From assembly GCF_001661345.1 (NCBI RefSeq), contig NW_017962914.1, positions 1,266,439 to 1,330,438 of the forward strand: a stretch of DNA of 64,000 nt, given 5' to 3'. Numbering within the stretch: the stretch's first letter is position 1; each line of letters opens with the position of its first letter. The DNA comes from Ascoidea rubescens DSM 1968 (taxonomy: Eukaryota; Ascomycota; Saccharomycetes; Ascoideales; Ascoideaceae). A program made the translations under genes and the position numbers. The notes beneath the pieces are model-generated. The model was not told the DNA's origin, did not search any database, and saw only the letters and a list, made by a program, of their open reading frames with translations. Positions 39,351-49,651 of this stretch are shown here, piece after piece.

Positions 39351-40948
39351 TTAAGCCTTAAGAGAAGAAGCACGACGTTTTCTGATTTCAGCTTTGGCAG
39401 CTTTACGTTCATGTAATCTTTGAGCCAATAATTGAGCATATTCAGCGGCAGCATCACGTTGAGCTTGAGCATTTCTGATTTTGGCAGCCTTCAAGTGACG
39501 TTTTCTTTGTAAAGTTTGAGGAGTAACTAAACGTTGAATCTTTGGAGCTTTGGTATAAGTTTTTCCATTTTTGCCGGTGACTTCTCTTCTAATGACGAAT
39601 TTTCTAACATCATCATCTTTGTTTAAACCAAATAATTTTCTAATATTGTTGGCACGTTTTGGACCTAATCTTTTTGGAACAGAAACGTCAGTAAGACCGG
39701 CAACATTTTTGTCACCTTGTTTGACAATAACTAAAGATAAAACAGCTAAATCAGAACCAACAATACAACCTCTAACGGATTTTCTTTTACGTTCACCAGT
39801 TCTTCTTGGACGATAACAAGAGTGCCCAGCAGATAATAATAAACGAACACGAGTGTGATGCATAACACCTTGTTTCATTGGGAAACCTTGTTTATCATTA
39901 CCACCGGTGATTTTGAAAATATAACCTTTGAATTCATCACCAACAGAATCACCTTCAACTTCTTGACCCATACGTTTGTCGTAAAAGACACGAAGACGAT
40001 GTTCATCATCAATTTCAATACATTTTTGAGTACCGTTTGGTGGATATGCAATATTAAGCTATAAAAAGATAAATGATTAGTATGATTGAAATTAAATTTA
40101 AATTTGAGCATTTTAGTTTAATTTTCTTTTTTTCTATTTGTTAATGAAATAATAATCAGTACTGATTTTATAATAATATCAATATTTTTGAACTAGTAAA
40201 ACAAGATAAGTTTTTCAAATGATTTTAACAAAAGGCTTTTTCTAAAGATTTCATTCAATTATCGTTTTTTATATTATTTTATATTATATTATATTATATC
40301 ATTTTATATTATTTTATTTTATTTAATATTATTGCTTTTTTTGTTTGAAAAAACAAAAAAAAATGATAAATATCTACATTTGCTTTGCATGAAGATAAAA
40401 ACACATTTTAATTCGTTAAATCTAATTAAATTGGATTGAATTTTTTTAACTTTATTTAATTTTATTTTGTTATATTTCACTCAATTAAATTTCTTAAAGC
40501 TTTTTTGTAAATTCAAACATTTGATTAAAGAGTTTTAATCATGAAAAGTCAATTTCAGTGTGGTTATTTGTTTTAATTTTAGCAAAAATCTTTAATTAAT
40601 TTTTAAAAGTAATTAATTTCAATTGACTTTATTTATTTTAAATTTTGAAAAAATCTTGAAAAAATATCAAAACATAGATTTAACCTATTGTTTTGCTTTC
40701 ATTAGTTTATTGATTTGATTTTATGAGGTATGAGATCTGCTTTGTTTTTTTAAAATACATATAACCAATTTCAACGCAATTAAATACTTTAAAGCTATCA
40801 TTGACAAAGCTTGAAAATTGACAAATTGATGAAAATAAAAGAATGAAAGAATTGGCGATATTGAATTTAGCCTTGTAATTCATTTGACTCTAGTTCTGAT
40901 ATTATGACAGTAAGATATACGATCCCAGGAGCCAGAACATACCTTCAT
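39351..40948 (-). CDS. RPS6: 40S ribosomal protein S6 (eS6), spliced
   Basis: Two exons: exon 1 is ATGAAG (40943-40948) and exon 2 runs 40058-39351, giving 237 residues. Joined, the start reads [15 protein letters not shown], matching eS6, and exon 1 of just two codons is the same gene structure as in S. cerevisiae RPS6A/B. Conserved blocks include [67 protein letters not shown] and [13 protein letters not shown]. The C-terminus [10 protein letters not shown] carries the two serines phosphorylated by S6 kinase-type enzymes. Codon bias is strong. An ATG-initiated frame at 39971 starts inside the gene and is not the true start. Confidence 0.98.
40059..40942 (-). other. RPS6 intron (884 nt)
   Basis: On the minus strand the 5' splice site is AAG/GTATGT (40942-40937), the branch point TACTAAT lies at 40082-40076 and the intron ends TAG/CTT at 40059. 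The branch-to-acceptor distance is short (about 17-20 nt). The intron is very AT-rich; I saw no box C/D or H/ACA snoRNA in it. Confidence 0.92.
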
Positions 40949-42548
40949 ATTGATGTATCTATTCTTTAATTAATACTAAGATATAAAATCTTTCTGTTGT
41001 GAATATATTGAAACCAAATCCTTTACCTCTACAAACAATAGTGATTGAAAGATTCTTCATATTCACGGTACGTGAAATGGAGGAAAGCTCGCCAAACAAT
41101 TTTCAAATGGCTTATGTAAGTGCTGACTTTGCAGCCGAAAGCGACTTTTTTCTGCTCAGCATCACAAAAAGAGACAACCAGACTGCTTTTGTCACAGATA
41201 TATAGCCCTTTTTGAAAACACGTGCTTTTCTGAAATTGTAGGGCTGACATTTCTATCAAATGTTGCGGCGAACCATACAGCTGGTTCTGGATGTCGCGTG
41301 GCTTTTCAGTTTATTCCGGAAACAGAAAACGGCCAAAAAGCTTAGCTGTTTCAAAACCGTTGGTGTTTAGGTCTCGTTCCTCCTTTCTGGATGGTTTCTT
41401 TTTTTTAGTACATTGTGTTCTGTTAGTAGGGGTTGTCCAAAAGATCAGATCAAAGAACTAGAAAGAATAGTTGACTGATTTGCTTCTGTTAGTTTTGTGT
41501 TTTCTGGTGTATATAGAAAACACATGATTGTAATTCATTTATCTGGTCTAGGTTTTCTGGTGCTGTTTCTTTATTAATTATCCATCTTGGGATAAAAGAT
41601 AACCCAAAAGCTCTATTATGAAATTTCAAACAACCGCTGGCTGAAAGAATGTATAAACAATTTCTGTGTCCTGGAATCGTAGGGTATTTTTTTTATCGCG
41701 AAAGAATATTCTTTATGCTTACCAGTTTCGACTAAAGAAAAAAGCAGACAATTCACTAAAACTACTACACTCTAAGTATGCTACCAAGTATGCTAAAAAA
41801 AAAAGCAATTTGAACCAATTATCTAGAATTATTCTGCTTTCTGATAAAGACTTTGGACTTTTTCTCAACGGCCCACGAACCTAGCTCTGTTCTGAAATAA
41901 ACCCTGCATCCAACATCCACAATGAGCCCTGTCAGTTGCCCCATTTTTCCTCTGTGACGGAAGGAAATCATGTTTATGTCTCACGAAAACGGGGCTGGCC
42001 TTCCGTTTTTTTTCACCTCTGATTTGACCTATCACTGAGTAGCACCCTTTCTATACATCTTTTGCACACCAAAGCTATGCAAAAGATAATCGGTTGTTTG
42101 TTGATGATGATAGGTTTTCACCAATATGTATTTTTATTTTAGAGAATAAATCAACTTGGTATTAAAGTTCTCTATCTTGACGTTATTTATTCTATTCTTT
42201 ATCAATTATGTCTGGAAAATTCGACCCTCCCAACACTCATTATGAAAACCTTCATTTAGATTTATCAAATCCTCTTCCTTTTTCTTTTTTGTTTACTTAC
42301 TTTAATAAACTGTTCCAATGATAGTGTGTTTCTTCATGATTATCAAATCAATATTTTATGATATTCTTTTCTGTTATTTCAATTTCAATACAGCTAACAA
42401 GATAACAAAACTTAAAATTTCTCTTCTGAATCCTTTGAACCAATATAAATATAATTGAAAATCTTTTGTTATTTTTCTAATGTTATATTTTTATCTTACT
42501 CATTAACATTATCACTTATCTTATAATACCGTCTCATATATTATCAAA
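40949..42548. promoter_or_regulatory. Divergent RPS6/MFS upstream region
   Basis: 1.6 kb without a convincing gene. A CACGTG box lies at 41219-41224 and TTCACG-GTA-CGTGAA, a perfect interrupted palindrome, at 41062-41076. About 41210-42060 is relatively GC-rich. Near its right end ACGGAAGG (41957-41964) and CCTTCCGT (41999-42006) form an inverted repeat followed by a T-run. The last 500 bp before the MFS gene are AT- and pyrimidine-rich. Short ORFs here lack protein-like composition. Confidence 0.45.
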
Positions 42549-44111
42549 ATGGCCGAGATTGAAAATAAAGAAAAATCTTCTCCAACAGTCAATAGTCTTG
42601 ATCTCGAAAATGGTGTTCTTAATCCTGTCAATGCCTCAAACCAAAAGGATATGGTTTTATTAACAACCAGTGATATTGCTCTTACAAAAAAAATGCATTT
42701 GATTAACGATGCTCTTGAAGAAATTGGATTCACTTGGTATCATTTCAAAGTTTTTTGTATTGCTGGTTTTGGTTATGCTGCTGATTCTTTATTGGGTATG
42801 TGTCAAAGTACTGTTGCGACTTATGTTAATTTTCAGTTTGGACAAACCTATCCTGTTTCAACACACGTCTTGTATGCTTCATTATTGGTTGGTTGTGTGT
42901 TCTGGGGTGTCTCAGCAGATATCATTGGTAGAAAAATTGCATTCAATACTTCATTAATGCTAGCCTCCATCTTCAGTTTCTTAGTTGGTGCAATGAGCAG
43001 TTTCTCAACCTACTGCATCTTTTTGGCCTTAAGTTCTTTTGCTCTAGGTGGTAACCTAGCAATTGATGCAACTGTTTTCCTAGAATATTTGCCCTTTAAA
43101 TGGCAATTTTTAACAACAACTTTTGCTTGTTGGTGGGCTATCGGTCAAACAATTGGTATGTTTGTTGCATGGGGTATGCTTCCCAATAACAGCTGTTCAA
43201 GTATCGAATTCTGCCCATCACACATCAACAGAGGTTGGAGATACGTTTGGTATATCAATTCTGCAATTGTATTTGTTCTAGCCTGTTGCCGTTTATTTGT
43301 TTTCAAATTGGATGAATCTCCAAAATTTTTAATCACAATTGGTAAAGACGAAGAAGCTGTTGCTCTTTTACAAAACATTGCTAAAAAATACAATAGAACT
43401 TGCTCTCTCACTGTTGAACAATTAAAAGAATGCGGTGAAGTTAATAAACAAGATTTCTTAAATAAACCGAGTGTTAAAGCTTTTTTAATTGAAAGTAAAC
43501 AAAACATTAAAGAACTATTTTCCACAAAATTGATGGCAAGAAATACTATTTTGTTATTTTTATCATGGTTTTTAATTGGTATTTGTTATTCTCTTTACGC
43601 AAATTTCTTACCAGTCTATTTAGCTACTAGGGGTGCAACCACCAGCGCAAGTACTATTGATGGTGTTTATGGTGATTCCACTATTTCAACTTTTGTTTCC
43701 ATCTTTGGCCCTGCTTTGGCTACTCTTTTGATTTTGACTCCAAAAGTTGGAAGAAGAGGTGCTTTATGTGTTGGCGGTCTTTCTTCAATGGTTTTCTTAT
43801 TCGCTTACACATCTGTTAGAACAAGAGCTGCAAATGTTGGGTTTGCCTGTGCTTCTTATATTTGTATCTATATTTACTATGGTTGTCTATATGGTTTCAC
43901 TCCCGAAGTTTTACCAAGTACTTGCAGAGCTACTGGCTCGTCTTTATCTTTAGTTATGAATAGAGCTGCTGGTATTATCGTCCCTGTTATCGCCTATTAT
44001 GGTGACACTTCAAGTGCTGTTCCAATTTGGGTTTGTGGTGCTGCCATTGGTGTAATTGGTCTTGCAGCTTTATTGTTTCCATTTGAACCAAGTAAACAAA
44101 GAGCTGTTTAA
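42549..44111 (+). CDS. Major facilitator transporter, SV2/SVOP-like
   Basis: A 520-residue MFS permease with about 12 membrane segments: six before and six after a central loop at about 255-320 (LDESPKFLITIGKDEEAV...). The loop after segment 2 has the MFS signature VSADIIGRKIAFN (GxxxDxxGRR/K type). The start of segment 1, FCIAGFGYAADSLLGM, and the later FTPEVLPSTCRATGSSL are typical of the SV2/SVOP-like group of organic-ion transporters widespread in fungi; segment 11 motif and the sugar-porter PESPR-like sequence (DESPKF) are weak variants. Substrate cannot be told from sequence. The N-terminal 55 residues are polar and cytosolic. Next to OPT2, which is convergent with it. Confidence 0.9.
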   Translation: MAEIENKEKSSPTVNSLDLENGVLNPVNASNQKDMVLLTTSDIALTKKMHLINDALEEIGFTWYHFKVFCIAGFGYAADSLLGMCQSTVATYVNFQFGQTYPVSTHVLYASLLVGCVFWGVSADIIGRKIAFNTSLMLASIFSFLVGAMSSFSTYCIFLALSSFALGGNLAIDATVFLEYLPFKWQFLTTTFACWWAIGQTIGMFVAWGMLPNNSCSSIEFCPSHINRGWRYVWYINSAIVFVLACCRLFVFKLDESPKFLITIGKDEEAVALLQNIAKKYNRTCSLTVEQLKECGEVNKQDFLNKPSVKAFLIESKQNIKELFSTKLMARNTILLFLSWFLIGICYSLYANFLPVYLATRGATTSASTIDGVYGDSTISTFVSIFGPALATLLILTPKVGRRGALCVGGLSSMVFLFAYTSVRTRAANVGFACASYICIYIYYGCLYGFTPEVLPSTCRATGSSLSLVMNRAAGIIVPVIAYYGDTSSAVPIWVCGAAIGVIGLAALLFPFEPSKQRAV

Positions 44112-44707
44112 GTATTTTTTTATTACACATTTACTTTTCCACTATTTTCACTGTTTTTTTCCTGTTTTTTCTCTGTTTTTTTTATTGTTTTGTCTAAAAA
44201 GCTTTTAGAAGAACTTTAATCTATTGGCTTAGTTTTTCAACCATTTTTTGTTCCCGTTTTCTTTAGTAAATTTCTATATATATTTAATTTATTGTTATTA
44301 TTATTTATTTTCGATTAAATCGGGTAAATAAAATCAAACTTTATTTTTATAACTTTACTGATCTACTATTACTATTTAAAAAACTATAAATCCTATTTCT
44401 GCTAAAATTATCAATCTTTTTATATCTGAACTGATAAGAAAATAAGATTAAAAAATATTTTTAAGATTTTCATGTGAGTTGGACATAAAGATTGTGCATA
44501 AATAAAATTTAGAATCAACCTCTATCAAGAACAATATTTTGTTTCTAAAATTCGACTTCTTAAAGATAGATAAATAAATAAAAAATAGATAAAATAAAAA
44601 ATTCAATAAAAAGTTCAATAAAAAGTTCAACAAAAAGTTCAACAAAATTTCTTTTAAAAAAACACAAGTAAACAACTATGTTCTTATCTAATTATTCTTC
44701 TATATTA
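44112..44707. other. AT-rich region between convergent MFS gene and OPT2
   Basis: Shared 3' flanks; strongly AT-rich with T-runs and, near 44590-44650, several AAAAAGTTCAA-type repeats. The short minus-strand ORF over these repeats is low-complexity and is rejected. Confidence 0.5.
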
Positions 44708-47314
44708 TTAACTCCAGTTATCGTATCCAAAATACTTTTTTGTTGTTGAAGCTACATCCAATAATGACTGTCTTCCAACGCCTCCATCTACACCTTCAAA
44801 CGAAATCAGGTTTCCCCACCAGTTAACATTAATGTTGTGATATTGAACTGCAAAAAACATTATTAGAGCAGAGAACGCAACACCAGCATCAAATGAACTT
44901 ACTAAGACATAATTATATTTCTCAAACCAGGCTAGGTAGTGTTTTTTGATATAGTACATAAAGGTAAATGATAAATAAATTCCTGGGATAACATACATCA
45001 AGTTATATGGTGCAAAAACTTGAATAAAACCTCCCATAATAAGAGTTGGCTGAATTATATTTGGGAAATATCTTGGTAAAAATCTTTTAACCAAAATAAA
45101 AAAGATTCCCAAAAGAAATCCAATGAGAAAACATTTCTCCAATAAAGGGTATATTTCACTAAAAACTCTCTTTGGTCCAATAACACCCCAAAATACGGAT
45201 GCTGAATAAAACGTCTTTTCTGAAGGACAAGTAAATCTTTGTTTTTGACCAGGCTGACAAAAATTATCAACATTGCTAATTTGCCAATTCACAACACCCA
45301 ATACAACCAAGACCTGAATAGTTGTTGTGATGATCTGCCCTCGAAACAAAGCTAATGGTGGAATTTTAGAATAATGGGCCATTTTCTGATTAGAAATATA
45401 GTTATCAGCCTGACCACCAATATTATATCCCAATGCTTTAATTGTCATCAATGCAACCCCGTTTCCAGGCAAAGCATAACCGCAAATTAATTCAACTAAA
45501 ACATTTAAACCTAATGAAAATCCTGTCGTTGAATAAATAAGTGCAAATGGAATAAGGAAAACAATATTCATGCCAAATGCCATAAATATTAACCAAACAG
45601 GGGTATGTGTGGGATATAAACTAACTGCAAGAATTGCAAAAACCAAGGATACAATAACAATTATCAAAAACCACCAGTCAGGAACCTCCTTATACTTGGC
45701 CATCATTCGAGAATGTGGATCAGTAAATCCCTCAAAATTAGATCTTTTCCAATTTTGAATTGTTTTTTTTACTTCCTTCAATGATTCTATCAAAGATCTT
45801 CGCTCAATATAACAAGTATACATAAATGAAAAAGGATAAATTGCAAAAAAAGCGCCATAAACCACTAAATTTGCAGCAGTATAATAAGGTGGAGAATAAG
45901 ATTGATATTTTTGTTTATCAAGTAGTCCATTTGTAAGAATTTGAGTAACTTGATATGATTCACCTTTATTTGTGAAAATGGCATTTGAGTTAACAGGTAA
46001 ATAAGCAGACCAATAATAATTGTTATAATACACACCGGTGATAGCAAAAAATGCCAAAAAAATGCCCACAACAATATTCATGTTAGCAAAAAACGGAACA
46101 GTTAAAGGTGTCAAGTAATTTGCAACATTCCAATCAAATGTTGGAATAGGATTTAGCCCAAGACCAAGAACTTGACCACAAATAACAGCCAAATTAAAAT
46201 TATTTTTATCAATCCAAGTGATCCAGTTAAAATAAGATAATGCTTGAAATAAATAATTTGGAAGCCAAAAATACAAAAACATAAACAAGAAGAAAATAAA
46301 AAAAAATTGATATTTGGTCAATTTCCAGCCATGAATCCTTTCCTTTTTTTCCGGTTTTAATAGAGCACGATTCAAAGCTAATGTTGGTAGAATTGTTGGC
46401 CACATAGCTCTAACAGGATAGACAACAAACTTCCTCAAAATTCCAGCAATACCAAATCCGAGAAATTGAGTGGACATTGCCAATAAGAATTGAAAACCAA
46501 AATCACACCATTTGTTGTTATAAAAAATTTCTAATTTTTGAACTACAACGTTATAAGTAATATAAACACCTGGCGAAGTTATTGCATACAATAAAGTTGA
46601 AAACATCTGCTCTTTATAAGTCCAAGGACCAGGGTTCAAAGAAATTCTTTTTCCTTTATAAGTAAAACCCCAATCAGGAACACACCATGCCCAAAATTTA
46701 CCACAAGGATACATTAAAATTTGAATAACAGATGACGACAAAGAAATTGATGGATAACGATGTGAAAAAAACTCGTTGACCGCAGAACCAATGAGAACCC
46801 AAAGAATAGCTAAAGTGTACGATCTAATAGTTTCAATTGGTATATCAGGTTCATCAAATGGATCTGTAACAGCACGAACTTCGGGATAAGGAGAAAGGTA
46901 ATGGATTAAAGAGGCAAGTAATTTGATTTGAAATAATTCATCTTCATTTTTATCCTTTTCTAAGTCTGATTTTTTAACCAAAGTTTTCATTAATTCATAA
47001 TCATCGTTTGGAAAATTCGGGTCATCATTGTGGTATTCAATAGCATTTTCTAAAATCTTTATCGACTCTTCAACAGTCAATTGATAAATCTTGTTCAAGA
47101 TAAACTCGGTATCATCGGGCAAATTTTGAACCAAGGTATCATCTGTACCATGACCAGTTTTTTCTAATAAAATTTTAATATTTTCCTTTTTAAATGTTCC
47201 AATATAATCGACCTTTTTTTCAAATTTAATCTCTTTTTCGGCGGAAATAGCCTTGACTTTTGAGAGATCATCAAATGAAATATCTTGAGTGTAATTTTCT
47301 TTTTGAATTGTCAT
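44708..47314 (-). CDS. OPT2: Oligopeptide transporter OPT2
   Basis: An 868-residue OPT-family transporter of the plasma membrane or endomembranes, close in length to S. cerevisiae Opt2 (877), which affects glutathione and peptide homeostasis and phospholipid asymmetry. The cytosolic N-terminus has the Opt2 block LPDDTEFILNKIYQLTVEES. OPT motifs follow: SPYPEVRAVTDPFDEPDIPIETIRSY before the first membrane segment, NEFFSHRYPSISLSSSVIQIL, SYSPPYYTAANLVVYGAF, and ALGYNIGGQADNYISNQKMAHYSKIPPLALFRGQ near segment 11, with the KIPP core. Some 14-16 membrane segments can be counted. No truncation. Confidence 0.92.
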   Translation of the reverse strand: MTIQKENYTQDISFDDLSKVKAISAEKEIKFEKKVDYIGTFKKENIKILLEKTGHGTDDTLVQNLPDDTEFILNKIYQLTVEESIKILENAIEYHNDDPNFPNDDYELMKTLVKKSDLEKDKNEDELFQIKLLASLIHYLSPYPEVRAVTDPFDEPDIPIETIRSYTLAILWVLIGSAVNEFFSHRYPSISLSSSVIQILMYPCGKFWAWCVPDWGFTYKGKRISLNPGPWTYKEQMFSTLLYAITSPGVYITYNVVVQKLEIFYNNKWCDFGFQFLLAMSTQFLGFGIAGILRKFVVYPVRAMWPTILPTLALNRALLKPEKKERIHGWKLTKYQFFFIFFLFMFLYFWLPNYLFQALSYFNWITWIDKNNFNLAVICGQVLGLGLNPIPTFDWNVANYLTPLTVPFFANMNIVVGIFLAFFAITGVYYNNYYWSAYLPVNSNAIFTNKGESYQVTQILTNGLLDKQKYQSYSPPYYTAANLVVYGAFFAIYPFSFMYTCYIERRSLIESLKEVKKTIQNWKRSNFEGFTDPHSRMMAKYKEVPDWWFLIIVIVSLVFAILAVSLYPTHTPVWLIFMAFGMNIVFLIPFALIYSTTGFSLGLNVLVELICGYALPGNGVALMTIKALGYNIGGQADNYISNQKMAHYSKIPPLALFRGQIITTTIQVLVVLGVVNWQISNVDNFCQPGQKQRFTCPSEKTFYSASVFWGVIGPKRVFSEIYPLLEKCFLIGFLLGIFFILVKRFLPRYFPNIIQPTLIMGGFIQVFAPYNLMYVIPGIYLSFTFMYYIKKHYLAWFEKYNYVLVSSFDAGVAFSALIMFFAVQYHNINVNWWGNLISFEGVDGGVGRQSLLDVASTTKKYFGYDNWS

Positions 47315-49651
47315 TTAGAATAATCAAAGCTGAGAATAATTATGAATTGAAACAATTTTATCATAACTAAATATTGCAGAAGAAGATGAATTTATATGAA
47401 ATTCTTTTTATAATCACTGTTTCTCTCTCTCAAAAAAACAACAGGGAACACCACTTTTAATTGATTAGATTCCAAATTAATTGATTTTGGTAATTGAATA
47501 ATAAAACTTGATAACAAAAAGATAAATAGGAATCAGAATCAAAAAAAAAAATAAAAGACTTTTAGAGTAAATTGAAACAGAGCCTTTAATTTTTGATTTA
47601 CAAAATATTCAATCCTCAATTCAACGCACTCTTTTTGATAAAAATTCAACATTGTTCTCAAATTTTGTTTTTTAATTTTATAAATTGCACACAAGAACAT
47701 TGATAAATTTAATCCATATTCAATAATTTCTTTGGTAACTTGTCAGATTTTTGTGATTATATCATTGAGACTAATTTGTGATCATAATATAAATATTGAG
47801 CTCATTTTAACTTTCCCGAATACAAACCCTAAAAGCAACATATACATTGAAATAAACCTAAAAATAAAGCAGAAATTTCAATAGCAAGAGAAGACACCAC
47901 AACCATTTTGAACAAATGTATCTTTGTTTTAGGACTTGTAGGAAGCGTAGGAAGCTTGAAATCAAATGTTATTGGAAGATAGCTCCCATTGTTATCAACA
48001 ATAGCACATTTGAATTATCAGCATAAATGAACATAAATCTGATTTTTCGTATAATCTTCCTTGAAGTTAATAGACACAGATATGAAAAAACTCATGGATT
48101 GAAAATTATTATAAAAAAAAGCTTGCATTTTAAATTGATAGCATTGGTGAAAATAGATCTGAGCTTTCATATATTATATAGCAAAACAGCGTGATGCAGC
48201 CAGACATTGAATGGCCTTGATAACCACTTGATAACCACTCTATTACAGCAACGCATTCTTGAACTGAGGCCCCATGTAATCTGGAGAAGAAGCAGCAATC
48301 AGAGCTGAACAGCAAAAAAAACAATCAATTGCAAAGTAGTCAAGTTGCTCTCATTTCCAGGGCCTTGCGAACAATTGGGAGCAGAGCCAACTGAGCACTG
48401 AGAGCAAGAGTATTACGCAAGGCAAAATAAACGGCAGGGAGGTTTCGTTACCTTTAGCAGCACCACGCAACCTTCCAGGCCCAAACATCTCAAGCAGACT
48501 ACCACACTTCCAAAGACTGCTGCTTCTGCTTCCTGAACAGACTCAGAAGCTGCTTCTCAAAGGGAAAAAGCCCGTTACCCTTCTTATTGCTTTTCATCTC
48601 TTGAGAGTCTACCCTCGCTAAGATGGGTAACGTGACGTCTGGAAAGCTCGTTTCCCCTTGGAAATAAGCCTGCTACTCTGTAGTCTTACAGTCTGTTCCT
48701 TTAATGTTACTCCTAATTACCTTATTGCACACTCCTCTTATCCCTAGGAAATAAGGATACTTACAACTAAGTAATCTATATGCGCTGAATTGTTAATCAC
48801 GTGTACCAAATCTCAACAGATTCCAAAGTGAGATTCTCGATATAATCAAGTTATCAATGGAGGTGCTGTTGTTGGAATATTCAAATTATCTTTTATTACT
48901 GTATTTACGCGTGATAGTAGATAGGAAAATGATTTATTTGGCTAATAATTAAGTAAGCCTAGCTTTTCTATGGCTGATTTAGACGTCTTGTGGAGGAGCA
49001 GCATGCTCATATCCTTGTACACTAAAACCACTCTTAATATCAATAATTGTTGATCTCAATTTTATTTGGGAAATATAATATTGATGTTTAGTTGCAAATT
49101 CTCATATTTTAATAATTCTTATTTAATGATTTTGATTGATAATTTCACCCCCAAAAAAGCAGTAAAAAAAAGGTCAAGAAAAAAAACTCCCCAAAAATAT
49201 GAATGAAATAAAAAAAGTAATTTATATTAAAAAAAAATGTGTGAAGAAATATGAATAAAATGACCAGCAAGAAAAAAAAAATATAATACATATTCGTTAT
49301 TCTTAGTCTTTTTGTGTCTAGTTTTTTATAATTTTTTATGTTTTTATATTTTTTAACAAGATTTTTTTGTTCTTTTATGTTTTTTGTTTTTTTTAAGTAA
49401 GATTTTTGGATATTGTGCAAAAAAAAAGAAGAAAAAGCAAGCACCACTAAAAACTCAACCAGAAGAAAAAAAATAAAAACAAACCAAATAAATATATTTA
49501 TATGAATTTGAAATAGATCAAATAATACAATTGTCAAAGTTTAGACAACTTATGAAATAATAAAAGCAAAAAAAAAATGAGATTTTGGTAGAAAAAAAAA
49601 TGTGGACTGAAGAATTTGAAAGGATAAACAAATTGAATAAAAAAAGTGAGT
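47315..49651. promoter_or_regulatory. Long OPT2 upstream region with GC-rich island
   Basis: 2.3 kb between two minus-strand genes. About 48220-48700 is GC-rich and holds three CGTTACC motifs (48446-48452, 48573-48579 and, reversed, 48626-48632), the last directly followed by a CRE-like TGACGTC (48633-48639). CACGTG lies at 48798-48803. From 49145 to 49650 the sequence is AT-rich VAC7 3' flank. Short ORFs in this interval (for example 49145-49537 on the minus strand) are Phe/Leu/Lys-rich by base composition and are not supported. Confidence 0.5.

Noticed and set aside
41666-41884. 72-codon Lys-rich ORF upstream of the MFS gene
   Set aside because: No family resemblance, lies in the divergent promoter region and is driven by A-rich composition.
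48796-48900. Possible point centromere (ATCACGTG resembles CDEI)
   Set aside because: No AT-rich CDEII-like stretch of the right length and no CDEIII-like motif follows.
49145-49537. 130-codon minus-strand ORF rich in Phe, Leu and Lys, looking like two membrane segments
   Set aside because: Composition is what A/T homopolymer runs give by chance; it lies in the VAC7 3' flank and has no recognisable motif.
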